Shown here: piece by piece, positions 36,574 to 45,363 of the stretch
Layout: every line of letters starts with the position of its first letter
Numbering within the stretch: the stretch's first letter is position 1
DNA from: Anabaena sphaerica FACHB-251
GTDB lineage: Bacteria > Cyanobacteriota > Cyanobacteriia > Cyanobacteriales > Nostocaceae
Reading direction: 5' to 3'
NCBI RefSeq assembly: GCF_014696825.1
Contig: NZ_JACJQU010000004.1
Coordinates: forward strand, 310,001 to 374,000
DNA length: 64,000 bases
Position numbers and translations under genes: made by a program
Notes under the pieces: generated by a model
The model's database searches: none
What the model saw: only the letters and a program-made list of their open reading frames with translations
Told to the model about the DNA's origin: nothing

Positions 36574-36690
36574 AATATTTTTACCTCCTTTGTATTTAAC
36601 CTCAAGTTTATCCTACAAAAGATTGCTAAATTAGGCTTTTAGTGTACTTGCATGGGATGATCTGTATTTTGAGATTATCCAAATCATACT

Positions 36691-38097
36691 ATGACTGACA
36701 ATACAGAATTTCGCATTGAACGGGACTCGATGGGCGATCGCCAAATTGCTAGTAATGTTTATTACGGCATTCAAACCCAACGCGCTATCGAAAACTTCCC
36801 CATTAGCGGTTTAAAGCCTTTAGCCACTTACGTAGATGCTGGGTTATATATTAAAAAAGCTACTGCAATTGTTAACGGAGAATTAGATTGTATTCCCGCA
36901 GATATCAGCAAAGCCATCATCCAAGCTACTGATGAAATTTTAGCAGGTAAACTCCGTGATCAATTCGTTGTTGATGTTTATCAAGCAGGTGCGGGAACTT
37001 CCCACCACATGAATATTAACGAAGTTCTCGCTAACCGTGCCTTAGAAATTCTGGGAGACGAAAAAGGCAACTACAAGCTGGTTAGCCCTAACGATCATGT
37101 AAACTACGGACAGTCCACTAACGATGTCATCCCTACCGCTATCCGCATCGGTGGTTTATTGGCACTTTCCCAAACCTTACACCCTGCTTTAGAAACAGCA
37201 ATTTCCACCCTAGAAGCCAAAGCGGTTGAATTTCAAGATATTGTCAAATCTGGGAGAACCCACTTACAGGATGCTGTACCTGTGCGTTTAGGTGAAAACT
37301 TTCGGGCTTGGGCGCAAATTCTCACAGAACATCAAAACCGATTATACATTGCTTCTGGGGATTTGATGGTACTCGGTTTAGGTGGTAGTGCGGCTGGGAC
37401 AGGAATGAATACCCATCCTCAATATCGTCAACGGGTAGTAGAAGTGCTTTCCCAACTATTAGAAATGCCTTTAGAACCGGCACCACATTTGATGGCAGCG
37501 ATGCAGAGTATGGGGTCGTTTGTGAATGTTTCTGGCGCGGTGCGAAATTTAGCACAGGATCTAGTAAAAATCTCCCATGACCTGCGGTTAATGGATTCAG
37601 GACCCAAAACCGGGTTTAAGGAAATTCAACTCCCTCCAGTGCAACCAGGTTCTTCGATTATGCCGGGGAAATATAACCCGGTGATGGCAGAGATGACATC
37701 AATGGTATGTTTTCAGGTGATGGGTTATGATCAGGCGATCGCTCTTGCAGCCCAAGCAGGACAATTAGAATTAAATGTAATGATGCCCCTCATTGCCTAT
37801 AATTTAATTCACAGCATCGAGATTTTAGGGAATACAATTTCTGCCCTAACTAAAAATTGTATTCAAGGAATCACCGCCAACAAAGAAAGATGTGTAACTT
37901 ATGCTGAAGGTAGTTTAGCATTAGTTACTGCCTTAAATACCCACATTGGTTATCTTAACGCTGCGGCTGTGGCCAAAGAATCTTTAGAAACAGGAAAATC
38001 TCTGCGTCAGATAGTTCTGGAAAAAGGTTTAATGACAGAAGCAGAATTAGCAACTGTCTTAGATTTGGAACAAATGAGCGCAATCGTTCCTCTGTAA
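36691..38097 (+). CDS. aspA: Aspartate ammonia-lyase
   Basis: Class II fumarase/aspartase superfamily enzyme releasing ammonia from aspartate to give fumarate. Signature GSSIMPGKYNPVMAEM (flexible SS loop) near residue 320, plus SGRTHLQDAVPVRLG and GAGTSHHMNINEVLANRALE. 468 residues is normal. The Tyr in PGKYNP replaces the usual Val, a mild variation. Related fumarases share these motifs; the N-terminus (FRIERDSMGDRQIASNVYYG) favours aspartase. Cytoplasmic, monocistronic, with a hairpin just after the stop. Confidence 0.93.
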   Translation: MTDNTEFRIERDSMGDRQIASNVYYGIQTQRAIENFPISGLKPLATYVDAGLYIKKATAIVNGELDCIPADISKAIIQATDEILAGKLRDQFVVDVYQAGAGTSHHMNINEVLANRALEILGDEKGNYKLVSPNDHVNYGQSTNDVIPTAIRIGGLLALSQTLHPALETAISTLEAKAVEFQDIVKSGRTHLQDAVPVRLGENFRAWAQILTEHQNRLYIASGDLMVLGLGGSAAGTGMNTHPQYRQRVVEVLSQLLEMPLEPAPHLMAAMQSMGSFVNVSGAVRNLAQDLVKISHDLRLMDSGPKTGFKEIQLPPVQPGSSIMPGKYNPVMAEMTSMVCFQVMGYDQAIALAAQAGQLELNVMMPLIAYNLIHSIEILGNTISALTKNCIQGITANKERCVTYAEGSLALVTALNTHIGYLNAAAVAKESLETGKSLRQIVLEKGLMTEAELATVLDLEQMSAIVPL

Positions 38098-38105
38098 ATT
38101 AGTAG

Positions 38106-38126
38106 GGGTTTAGCATTGCTAAACCC
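38106..38126 (+). terminator. Palindromic hairpin after aspA
   Basis: GGGTTTAGCA-T-TGCTAAACCC is a perfect 10-bp inverted repeat 8 bp after the aspA stop codon. The T-run is weak, so it may be a dispersed palindrome used as a terminator. Confidence 0.5.
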
Positions 38127-38146
38127 TTGAGAAATTAAATACTTTC

Positions 38147-38238
38147 AGGACTTACGCAAAACAGAACGGAAGTAGGGGTAATTCATGAATTACCCCTACG
38201 CAAGAATCAGGTTTTGAGTTCAATCTTGCGTAAGTCCT
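38147..38238. mobile_element. 92-bp MITE-like element (family B), copy 1
   Basis: Terminal inverted repeats AGGACTTACGCAA and TTGCGTAAGTCCT enclose a second palindrome, GTAGGGGTAATTCATGAATTACCCCTAC. A copy of identical length lies at 46008-46099. It has no coding capacity. Confidence 0.85.
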
Positions 38239-38359
38239 AACTTTGTTTAAGCTCACGCAAAGACAAGGCAGCGCGTTGGGCGACTTTGCTGACTTGAAGC
38301 GACTGCCGCGCAGAGGCGCAAAGATAATATAATTAAAATACTCTCTTGAGGTTAGAGTT

Positions 38360-38815
38360 ATGAAAACTATTCATGATTTAAAACAACTTTACGAAATTGA
38401 TGATTCTCAATGGTTAGAAGAAACTATCAAATTGTTGAAAAATCAGCAATTTCAAAAATTAGACTTAGATAATTTAATTGAGGAGTTAGAAGATTTGGGC
38501 AAAAGAGATAGAAATGCTGTTGTCAGCCTTTTAGAACAGATTATCCGTCATTTATTACTACTGCAATATTGGACAAGTGAACAAGAAAATAATGCGGTTC
38601 ACTGGCAAGGAGAAATTTATACTTTTAGAACTCAATTAAACCGCCGAATTAATACCACCTTGCGTAATTATTTAGAATCTGAATTAGATTCTATTTACAA
38701 AGATGCGTTAGGATTTGTGAAAATCAAAACTCAAAATTATGTGAATTTTCCCTCAAAATGCCCTTACTCCCTGGAGAAATTACTTGATATCGCCTGGGTT
38801 CCTGGTGAAATGTAA
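38360..38815 (+). CDS. DUF29 family protein
   Basis: A 151-residue helical protein of the DUF29 family, typical of cyanobacteria. Recognised from LYEIDDSQWLEETIKLLKNQ, LDLDNLIEELEDLGKRDRNA and LLEQIIRHLLLLQYW. No catalytic residues are known. Its genes are often present in many copies and associated with repeats; here it lies between a MITE-like element and the DUF362 gene. Confidence 0.88.
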   Translation: MKTIHDLKQLYEIDDSQWLEETIKLLKNQQFQKLDLDNLIEELEDLGKRDRNAVVSLLEQIIRHLLLLQYWTSEQENNAVHWQGEIYTFRTQLNRRINTTLRNYLESELDSIYKDALGFVKIKTQNYVNFPSKCPYSLEKLLDIAWVPGEM

Positions 38816-38850
38816 TATAGTGTTATAGTATACGCAATTATTAATAATGT

Positions 38851-39822
38851 ATGCAGACACCAAAACCCGCTGTTAGTTTAATTAGGGCTAAATCTTACGA
38901 ACAAGAGGCTTTAAGAGAATCCTTGACAACGCTGCTAGAACCTTTAGGGGGAATAGCCGCTTTTGTGAAACCAGGAAACCGCGTTTTACTCAAACCCAAT
39001 TTACTCACAGGTTCTCGTCCTACTAAAGAGTGTACCACCCGCCCAGAATTAGTTCGTGCAGTTGCCCAAATGGTGATGGAAGTTGGTGGTAAACCATTTT
39101 TAGGAGATAGTCCCGCTTTTGGTAGTGCTAAAGGTGTAGCAGAAGCAAATGGGTTATTACCAATTTTAGAAGAGTTGAATATTCCTATTGTGGAATTTCA
39201 CGGTAAACGTTACCAAACCGTCAACGACAATTTTAATCATTTGCTTTTATCAAAAGAAGCAATGGAAGTAGATGTCATTATTAACTTACCCAAAGTTAAA
39301 TCTCATATGCAATTAACTATAACTTTGGGTGTGAAAAACCTCTTTGGTTGTGTTCCCGGAAAAATGAAAGCTTGGTGGCACATGGAAGCGGGAAAAGATG
39401 CTAACCGCTTTGGGGAAATGTTAGTAGAAACTGCCAGGGCAATTAATCCAACTTTAACCATTTTAGATGGTATTATTGGTCATGAAGGTAATGGTCCGAG
39501 TGGTGGTGAACCTCGTGATTTAGGAGTTTTAGCAGCATCAAATAATGTATTTGCTTTAGATCGGGCAATGTTAGTAGTTCTCAAAGTTGATCCTCTGCAA
39601 GTTCCTACGATTGCCGCTTCTCAAAGATTGGGCATTTGTCCTGAACTCAGTGAAATTGAGTTTCCTAATTTATCCCCAGATTTGTTACAAATAGAAGATT
39701 GGCGTTTACCTGATCAGTTAATGCCGATTGATTTCGCTATGCCACGTGTGATTAAGTCCACCTTTAAGCATCTTTATATCCGCTTTATTAAAGAACCCAT
39801 CAGTGCTTATGGTAAGGGATAA
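38851..39822 (+). CDS. DUF362 domain-containing protein
   Basis: A 323-residue protein with the DUF362 core: FVKPGNRVLLKPNLLTG near residue 45, GGKPFLGDSPAFGSAKGVAE, INLPKVKSHMQLTITLGVKN and LFGCVPGKMKAWWHM. Some family members carry C-terminal ferredoxin clusters, but this one has no Cys cluster. The biochemical activity of the family is not settled. It ends at a good intrinsic terminator (39848-39887). Confidence 0.87.
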   Translation: MQTPKPAVSLIRAKSYEQEALRESLTTLLEPLGGIAAFVKPGNRVLLKPNLLTGSRPTKECTTRPELVRAVAQMVMEVGGKPFLGDSPAFGSAKGVAEANGLLPILEELNIPIVEFHGKRYQTVNDNFNHLLLSKEAMEVDVIINLPKVKSHMQLTITLGVKNLFGCVPGKMKAWWHMEAGKDANRFGEMLVETARAINPTLTILDGIIGHEGNGPSGGEPRDLGVLAASNNVFALDRAMLVVLKVDPLQVPTIAASQRLGICPELSEIEFPNLSPDLLQIEDWRLPDQLMPIDFAMPRVIKSTFKHLYIRFIKEPISAYGKG

Positions 39823-39847
39823 AAATTGAAATAGAATTGAAAACTAC

Positions 39848-39887
39848 AGATACCTGACTTTTCAAATAAAAGGGGTATCTTTTTTTA
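39848..39887 (+). terminator. Intrinsic terminator of the DUF362 gene
   Basis: AGATACC and GGTATCT pair across a 19-nt loop and are followed by seven T residues, 25 bp after the stop codon. Confidence 0.7.
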
Positions 39888-39920
39888 TGGTGAAAATTAA
39901 TGGATTCAAAGGTTATATTT

Positions 39921-40042
39921 GATTTCTCGTTCTCATACTCTGTATGGTATGGAAATGAATTTTAGAAGGATATACCTTTAGGTAGAAGCAGAGTCTCTGG
40001 ACAATATTCCCACTTAGACACTGGCAACGAGATAACGAGATA
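39921..40042. mobile_element. MITE-like palindromic element (family C), copy 2
   Basis: TCTCGTTCTCATACTCTGTATGG at one end and ACTGGCAACGAGATAACGAGAT at the other, with GCAGAGTCTCTGG inside, matches the copy at 28412-28529 although diverged. Confidence 0.65.
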
Positions 40043-40559
40043 AAACTCCGTCTCTGGTGACACTTATTGTAATTTTCCGGAATACTCGTATCCTTAACTG
40101 TATCTACAGTTGAGCGATTGAAAATACCAAATATGCTTTGGGTAGGTTTAGCTAATCTTCTGGTGAATCAAACCTCAGAATAACGGCTCAATTAACCTAA
40201 ACACAAGCATTTTCAGGTGTTAGACTGAAGAAAACTTCAGATTAACCTACTTGAATAGTCAAACGTGAAGTTAAATGCACAAAGTAATTAATAATTCTGT
40301 GACCGTGATCACTAAATCAGGTAATACTGATATAAATCAAGGCATTTTGTGAAAATATTAGTTACCCAATCAAGGATAAAATGATTGATATTTCATCTGT
40401 AACAAAAATACCATGTATAAAAACCTTCTGTTCCACTTTTGGAACTGGATAAGCTTATTAAAAGCTACAGACTTTACCTGAGAAAAATAGCTAAAATAGG
40501 AATGAGACTCTCTTTTTGGAGAGTGTAACTAGAAGTGATAGGAACAACCAGAATTTTGT

Positions 40560-40748
40560 ATGAATTCAAATAGCCAGTCTGCCAATACTCCCGATACATA
40601 TTCCCAACGTTTGGCAGACATTGTGGGAACTGCGATCGCTCTCGTAACCCTTACCCTACCGGTATTTATTATTTCCCACTATTCTTCACCTAATGTTCAG
40701 AATTATCAGCAAAACCTGACTTACCACTTAACCAGAAGCCAAAAGTAA
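40560..40748 (+). CDS. Small single-span membrane protein (62 aa)
   Basis: Residues 1-18 are polar (SNSQSANTPDTYSQRLADI), 19-42 form one membrane helix (VGTAIALVTLTLPVFIISHY), and the tail is polar. The RLADIVGTAIALVTLTLP stretch has the look of a conserved small protein, and the upstream gap provides promoter space. No known function. A terminator-like hairpin follows at 40830. Confidence 0.6.
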   Translation: MNSNSQSANTPDTYSQRLADIVGTAIALVTLTLPVFIISHYSSPNVQNYQQNLTYHLTRSQK

Positions 40749-40829
40749 TAGTTTTTAAACTAAGTTTAATTGTGCTATAGCAATTCTAAATTAAACGTGA
40801 TGGCGCAGCATGGCCTTAGCCAGACAACA

Positions 40830-40870
40830 AGATCCCCGATTTCTTAAAGAAGTCAGGGGTCTGCGTTTTT
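40830..40870 (+). terminator. Hairpin GATCCCCGATTTCTT / AAGAAGTCAGGGGTC with T-run
   Basis: A near-perfect 15-bp stem followed by TGCGTTTTTTGG. The sequence belongs to a dispersed repeat family (compare 51304-51367), here placed so that it could end the transcript of the 62-residue protein gene. Confidence 0.55.
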
Positions 40871-40972
40871 TGGACAAAGATTTTGGGAACAGATGCACAA
40901 TTGTCCTAAAATCTTACACGGGGAACCAAACTGGGTTCTACCTAGATTAACTGTTAGCAAAGGAGTTTTGTT

Positions 40973-41485
40973 GTGGATTTATCTCTTATTCCTGCCCAAC
41001 CTAAACCGGGTGTAATTAATGTTCTGATTGAAATTCCAGGCGGGAGTAAAAATAAATATGAGTACGATAAGGACTTACAAGCTTTTGCCTTAGACCGTGT
41101 ACTTTATTCTTCAGTAAAATACCCTTATGACTATGGCTTTATACCCAATACCTTAGCTGATGATGGCGATCCGCTGGATGGTATGGTAATAATGGATGAA
41201 CCAACCTTTCCAGGTTGCATCATTGCTGCAAGACCAATAGGTTTTTTGGAAATGATTGACGGTGGCGATCGCGATGAAAAAATTCTTTGTGTTCCCGACA
41301 AAGATCCACGCTATGCCCATGTAAAATCCCTCAAGGATATAGCTCCCCACCGCTTGGAAGAAATCGCCGAATTTTTCCGTTCTTATAAAAATCTGGAAAA
41401 GAAGGTGACACAAATTCTCGGTTGGCAAGATGCAGAGAGGGTTCAACCCTTAGTAGAGAAATTCATCGCGGCTGCTAAAAAATAA
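40973..41485 (+). CDS. ppa: Inorganic pyrophosphatase
   Basis: Soluble family I pyrophosphatase, 170 residues. Active-site segments: [36 protein letters not shown] with the metal-binding Asp triad, and [16 protein letters not shown]. It pulls biosynthetic reactions forward by removing PPi. The start is GTG (40973), with AAAGGAG nine bases upstream as ribosome-binding site. Confidence 0.97.
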   Translation: MDLSLIPAQPKPGVINVLIEIPGGSKNKYEYDKDLQAFALDRVLYSSVKYPYDYGFIPNTLADDGDPLDGMVIMDEPTFPGCIIAARPIGFLEMIDGGDRDEKILCVPDKDPRYAHVKSLKDIAPHRLEEIAEFFRSYKNLEKKVTQILGWQDAERVQPLVEKFIAAAKK

Positions 41486-41544
41486 TAGATGATGGGTAAT
41501 GGGGATCGGGGACTGGGGAGATGGAGAGATGGAGAGGTTAATAA

Positions 41545-41575
41545 ACCAATTACCAATTACCAATTACCAATTACC
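41545..41575. repeat. STRR heptamer repeat (CCAATTA)n
   Basis: Four tandem copies of CCAATTA between ppa and panD, preceded by GGGGACTGGGGAGATGG-type degenerate repeats. Confidence 0.8.
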
Positions 41576-41666
41576 CGTTACCGATGTTACAATTTCAACA
41601 ATGACCCATAAATCGGCTAAATAGAATCAAACTACTCCCGGTTGTTGCGGAACAACCCAAAACTAA

Positions 41667-42050
41667 ATGCAGCGCACTCTCCTTTTGGCTAAAATTCATA
41701 ACTGTACCCTCACGGGGGCAAATATTAACTACGTGGGTAGTATCAGCATTGATCAAGTTCTTTTAGATAAAGCTGGTATTTTACCTTATGAGCAAGTACA
41801 AGTAGTGAATAATGCTAATGGTCAGCGTTTTATTACTTATGCAATTCCGGCTCCAGCTAACTCAGGAGTAATTGAGTTAAATGGAGCGGCCGCACGTCTA
41901 GGCATTATCGGCGATCGCTTGATTATAATGACTTACGGGCAGTTTACACTAGAGGAGTTAAAACATTACTCTCCTACAGTTGTCATTGTGGACGAAAAAA
42001 ACCGGATGTTGGAAGTACGAAACTACGATGATCTGCTCAGTAAGCTCTAA
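41667..42050 (+). CDS. panD: Aspartate 1-decarboxylase precursor
   Basis: Pyruvoyl enzyme making beta-alanine for pantothenate/CoA. The self-cleavage site Gly24-Ser25 is present ([10 protein letters not shown]), with Lys9 and the conserved [10 protein letters not shown] and [10 protein letters not shown] segments. 127 residues is standard. The next gene starts 11 bp after its stop, so the two are an operon. Confidence 0.96.
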   Translation: MQRTLLLAKIHNCTLTGANINYVGSISIDQVLLDKAGILPYEQVQVVNNANGQRFITYAIPAPANSGVIELNGAAARLGIIGDRLIIMTYGQFTLEELKHYSPTVVIVDEKNRMLEVRNYDDLLSKL

Positions 42051-42061
42051 TTTCAAGGAAA

Positions 42062-42997
42062 ATGTCAAATATTGAGCGTTCTGATTCCCAAAGCTACGTC
42101 AATGATGAATTAACTCCTCCGCTTAATTACCTTGCTGGGGAGTTTTGGGTTAAATTTTGGGGTGTCCGTGGTTTAATACCCACCCCAAACAGTCATACCT
42201 GCCGCTATGGTAGTAATACTGCTTGTATAGAAATATATGTAGCAGGGCAACGCTTAATTTTTGATGGAGGTACTGGCTTACGCATCTTGGGGAAAATGTG
42301 GCAACAACAACAACAACAACAAGAGCCACTAGAAGCCCATTTATTTTTTACTAACTGCCAATCCAACCGTATCCAAGGATTTCCCTTTTTTGCTCCGGCA
42401 TTTGTTGCCGATAATTGCTTTCATATTTACGGTACAGCAGCTTCAAATGGTGCATCAATCAAACAATGCCTGTGTGATCAGATGCTCCAACCTCACTTTC
42501 CTTACCCTTTACAGGTGATGCAGTCAGAGTTGCTTTTTTATAATTTGATTCCTGGCAATGCAGTGGAACTAGGTGAAGTAAAAATTAAAACAGCCTTAAT
42601 TAATAAAGCTCAGAGATCAATTGGCTACAGGGTGAGTTGGGGAGACTATAGCATTGCCTACGCGACAGATTTACACAAGAGTCTTGATCTAGAAGAGCAA
42701 AACCAGATTTTACTAATTATTCAAGATGTTGATTTATTGGTTGTCAATGCTACCTATACTCCACCGACCGATAAAAATCATGAATATGCTGAATTACTCT
42801 GGAAAACTCCAGTGGATTTAGCTCAAGCTGCTGGTGTGAAAAAATTGGTGATATCTCACCATCACCCAGATGATGATGATGATTTTCTGGACAAAATTCA
42901 AGACGAAGTTAAGTCTGCTCTTCCCAAGGTGTTACTAGCTTATGAAGGTATGATATTACCTGTAGGGAAGAGGGAACAGGTGACAGGTGACAGGTGA
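42062..42997 (+). CDS. MBL-fold metallo-hydrolase family protein
   Basis: A 311-residue member of the metallo-beta-lactamase fold related to PhnP/ribonuclease Z-like proteins. WVKFWGVRGLIPTPNSHTCR and YGSNTACIEI, then LIFDGGTGLRILG, are clear. The canonical HxHxDH is replaced at the expected place by HLFFTNCQSNRIQGF, so metal binding, and hence activity, may be lost; a later SHHHPDDDDDF might contribute. A (CAA)n microsatellite encodes seven Gln after MW near residue 80. The last residues (REQVTGDR) come from an STRR repeat. Cotranscribed with panD. Confidence 0.78.
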   Translation: MSNIERSDSQSYVNDELTPPLNYLAGEFWVKFWGVRGLIPTPNSHTCRYGSNTACIEIYVAGQRLIFDGGTGLRILGKMWQQQQQQQEPLEAHLFFTNCQSNRIQGFPFFAPAFVADNCFHIYGTAASNGASIKQCLCDQMLQPHFPYPLQVMQSELLFYNLIPGNAVELGEVKIKTALINKAQRSIGYRVSWGDYSIAYATDLHKSLDLEEQNQILLIIQDVDLLVVNATYTPPTDKNHEYAELLWKTPVDLAQAAGVKKLVISHHHPDDDDDFLDKIQDEVKSALPKVLLAYEGMILPVGKREQVTGDR

Positions 42998-43060
42998 CAG
43001 TGAAGCCGAAAGGGAGCAGGGAGTAAGGGAGAAGATTTTTCCCAATTACCAATTACCAAT
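42973..43060. repeat. STRR repeats at the 3' end of the MBL gene
   Basis: (ACAGGTG)n heptamers begin inside the last codons of the MBL-fold gene and provide its stop codon; further AATTACC copies run up to the cnaT stop at 43060. Confidence 0.8.
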
Positions 43061-44097
43061 TACCAAATTAGTTCTTGCAGTTTAGCAGCTACTACACCAC
43101 TGCTAAATAATTCTCTGGCCTGGTCTACACCAGCTTGAATATCTGGACAAATGCCACTATGCCATAGGTAAAAACCGCCATTCCATAAGGCTGTTTGCAT
43201 TAGTTCACTTGGTTCTCCAGCCATAACGGAGTGCATATCTTTGATTAGTTCTTCTGTAGTACCAAGGGGGACGTTTTTGGTGGTAAAGCCATATTCACGG
43301 GGTACGAGGTGTAACCGTGCCAATTCTTGTGTTTTTGATGAAGATAAGCCAATAATGGCAGTGCGATCGCGCGGTAAGTCACAACTACCTTCTAAACCTT
43401 TCACAAAAGTATATTTTGTTGTTCCACGCAATCCTAAAGCTACCTGAAACATGGTTTCTGTAGGTGGATGGACAAAACCGGCAATGATGTGAGCATCACC
43501 AGCGTAAGGACACCAAATTAACTCCATTGTCGCTAATGGTGGACGCTTACCAAGTTGATCACGGTATTGCCAAAGAGCTTGAGTTAATGGAAAATGCTGT
43601 GGTGTGTAAACAAAACCAATTCCTGTTTGCTCAAATACTTGCTGAGTTTGTCCTAGTGATAGAGTTGTCCAATCTACTCCCAAACCTTGCCAAATTTCAA
43701 TTAAAGGTAAACCGTATTTTGTCGGATAGCGATCGCCTCCGTGCATAATTACAGGTTGTCCCGCAGATGCTAATAATAAAGCCGTAATAATATTAATTGG
43801 TGCAGTCCGAGTTCTACCATCATAGGGTATACCTAAAACTATTACAGGTTTTTTATTAGTATTGATGGGTTGCAGCTTTGGACCCAATTCTTCATAAGCA
43901 TCCAACATTCCCGCTAACTCTTCACCAGTTGGACGTTTGATGCGGTGAGCAATCAAAAATGCGCCAATTTGCGCTGGTGTCGCTTCACCCAACAACATCA
44001 TTTTCATAGCAGCAGCAGCTTCCGCACGAGTTAAACTCTCAGACGTGTGGCTGCCGCTACCTACTTTTTTTAATAATTCTCTAAATATATTAGACAT
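43060..44097 (-). CDS. cnaT: CnaT, TrpD2/anthranilate phosphoribosyltransferase-like regulator of nitrate assimilation
   Basis: A 345-residue protein of the nucleoside phosphorylase/anthranilate phosphoribosyltransferase fold (LTRAEAAAAMKMMLLGEATP, AQIGAFLIAHRIKRPTGEEL, GIPYDGRTRTAPINIITALL, IMHGGDRYPTKYGLPL). In Anabaena sp. PCC 7120 such a gene beside ntcB, named cnaT, is required for expression of the nir operon. The same placement here, two genes from nir and next to ntcB, supports the name. It is not expected to be TrpD of tryptophan synthesis, since the GTGGD-type PRPP loop is replaced by MHGGDRYPT. The mechanism is unknown. ntcB ends 80 bp upstream across heptamer repeats. Confidence 0.88.
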   Translation of the reverse strand: MSNIFRELLKKVGSGSHTSESLTRAEAAAAMKMMLLGEATPAQIGAFLIAHRIKRPTGEELAGMLDAYEELGPKLQPINTNKKPVIVLGIPYDGRTRTAPINIITALLLASAGQPVIMHGGDRYPTKYGLPLIEIWQGLGVDWTTLSLGQTQQVFEQTGIGFVYTPQHFPLTQALWQYRDQLGKRPPLATMELIWCPYAGDAHIIAGFVHPPTETMFQVALGLRGTTKYTFVKGLEGSCDLPRDRTAIIGLSSSKTQELARLHLVPREYGFTTKNVPLGTTEELIKDMHSVMAGEPSELMQTALWNGGFYLWHSGICPDIQAGVDQARELFSSGVVAAKLQELIW

Positions 44098-44140
44098 TAG
44101 TCATTAGTCATTAGTCATTGGTCATTGGTCATTGGTTATT
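44094..44140. repeat. STRR heptamer repeat (TCATTAG/TCATTGG)n
   Basis: Six tandem heptamers begin inside the cnaT start codon context (CAT of 44095-44097) and fill the cnaT-ntcB gap. Confidence 0.8.
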
Positions 44141-44177
44141 AGGGAAATTTCCTAGTCCCCAGTCCCCATCTTCCCTA

Positions 44178-45119
44178 TCAAGAAGCAGAAAGTTTTTGGT
44201 CAAGTTGCGGGGGAATGTTTTCCTTAACTAGTTGCCAAAAGTGCTGAATAGGAGGAATTTGGAGACGGTCTTGAGTTGTTACCATAACTACCCGACGGGT
44301 CAAGCTCGAATTATCAGCTAAATTAGTGTTGCAGGCTAGAGGAAGAACTGCCAAACTAGGGTCACATCTTGCTTCTATTAATGCTGACTGGGGTAGCAAA
44401 GCAATTAGTTCCCCTTGACGGACTACTCCCCGAAAAGCATCTAAGGTGTTTACCTCCAAAGCTGCGTGTAGTGTGGCTTCTAGTCGCTCAAATCTATCTT
44501 GGATGAGGCGTTGCATCCCATATCCATCTTTAAATACCACTTGTGGATATTGAATTAAATCTGACCAAGGGATAGCTTCATGCTGCGCTAGGGGATGATT
44601 AGCTGCGGTTAAAACTTCTATCGGCTCTTCATATAGTACTTCTACCGCCATTTCTCTACCAGTGATTAAAAAGCGGTTATGCATGACAATTGCCAAATCT
44701 ACCAAGCCGTCTTTGAGAACTTTCAGAGAGCGATCGCTACCTAATGATGTTACACGCAACTGCACATCTGGATAATTATGACAAAATTTTTGCAGAACTG
44801 GTGGTAAGTAAGACGCACACACCGAATGAATAGCCGCAATACACAATTCTGGCTGTTTTCCCGCTACTAAATCCGCCAACTCTTGTGTAGCAGTTTCCCA
44901 TTCTTGGCAAATTTTGCGGACACGGGGTAGCAACCTTTCACCGCCTAGTGTCAGTTTGGCATGATTTGTTCTATGAAACAGTTCTACCCCCAAATCTGCT
45001 TCTAATCCCTGAATTTGTCTGCTGATAGTCGATTGAGTAACACCACACTGTCTTGCTGCTTGTTGAAAACTGCCCGTTTGCGCGATCGCTAAAAAAGCTT
45101 GCAACTGCTCTAGACGCAT
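44178..45119 (-). CDS. ntcB: LysR-type nitrogen assimilation activator NtcB
   Basis: A 313-residue LysR regulator. Helix-turn-helix at residues 1-60 (LEQLQAFLAIAQTGSFQQAA, RQCGVTQSTISRQIQGLE) and a periplasmic-binding-like effector domain (IAAIHSVCASYLPPVLQKFC onward). Its place beside cnaT and nir identifies it as NtcB, the nitrite/nitrate-responsive activator of the nir operon; CmpR and RbcR are related alternatives. Upstream at 45186-45199 is a perfect GTA-N8-TAC box, consistent with NtcA control. Confidence 0.9.
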   Translation of the reverse strand: MRLEQLQAFLAIAQTGSFQQAARQCGVTQSTISRQIQGLEADLGVELFHRTNHAKLTLGGERLLPRVRKICQEWETATQELADLVAGKQPELCIAAIHSVCASYLPPVLQKFCHNYPDVQLRVTSLGSDRSLKVLKDGLVDLAIVMHNRFLITGREMAVEVLYEEPIEVLTAANHPLAQHEAIPWSDLIQYPQVVFKDGYGMQRLIQDRFERLEATLHAALEVNTLDAFRGVVRQGELIALLPQSALIEARCDPSLAVLPLACNTNLADNSSLTRRVVMVTTQDRLQIPPIQHFWQLVKENIPPQLDQKLSAS

Positions 45120-45185
45120 TTTAAGTAGTAGCCTGAATTAAATTTAAGGCTGTCATTCCCTAAAGGAATTTATCTCCTCAGTTTA

Positions 45186-45199
45186 GTAGATTTTGATAC
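45186..45199 (-). promoter_or_regulatory. NtcA-type binding site upstream of ntcB
   Basis: GTAGATTTTGATAC fits the NtcA consensus GTA-N8-TAC exactly and lies 67 bp upstream of the ntcB start. A weak -10 (TAGGGA) follows after 23 bp on the minus strand. Confidence 0.65.
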
Positions 45200-45363
45200 A
45201 AATTTTAGAATTAATTGGCAGTAGAGGAGCATTATTTAGAAGTCACTAGGAGTTTAGCACTACTGAACCTGTAGAGGAGTAAAGACAGCTTGATGCTTGA
45301 TAGCGCAGCGTAAGCCATTTTTTGATGGAAATTTTGCACTTTATTTACCAACAATCGGATGTA

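Larger units (their letters stand above)
39823..40559. other. Long intergenic region (737 bp) with terminator and element
   Basis: It contains the terminator at 39848-39887 and the family C element at 39921-40042. The rest (40043-40559) is AT-rich without a supported frame; CTCTCTTTTTGGAGAGTG at 40508-40525 is a short hairpin before the small gene at 40560. Confidence 0.5.

Noticed and set aside
43060-44097. Annotation as TrpD (anthranilate phosphoribosyltransferase)
   Set aside because: Sequence is of the TrpD2-like branch and it lies beside ntcB; cnaT is the better name.
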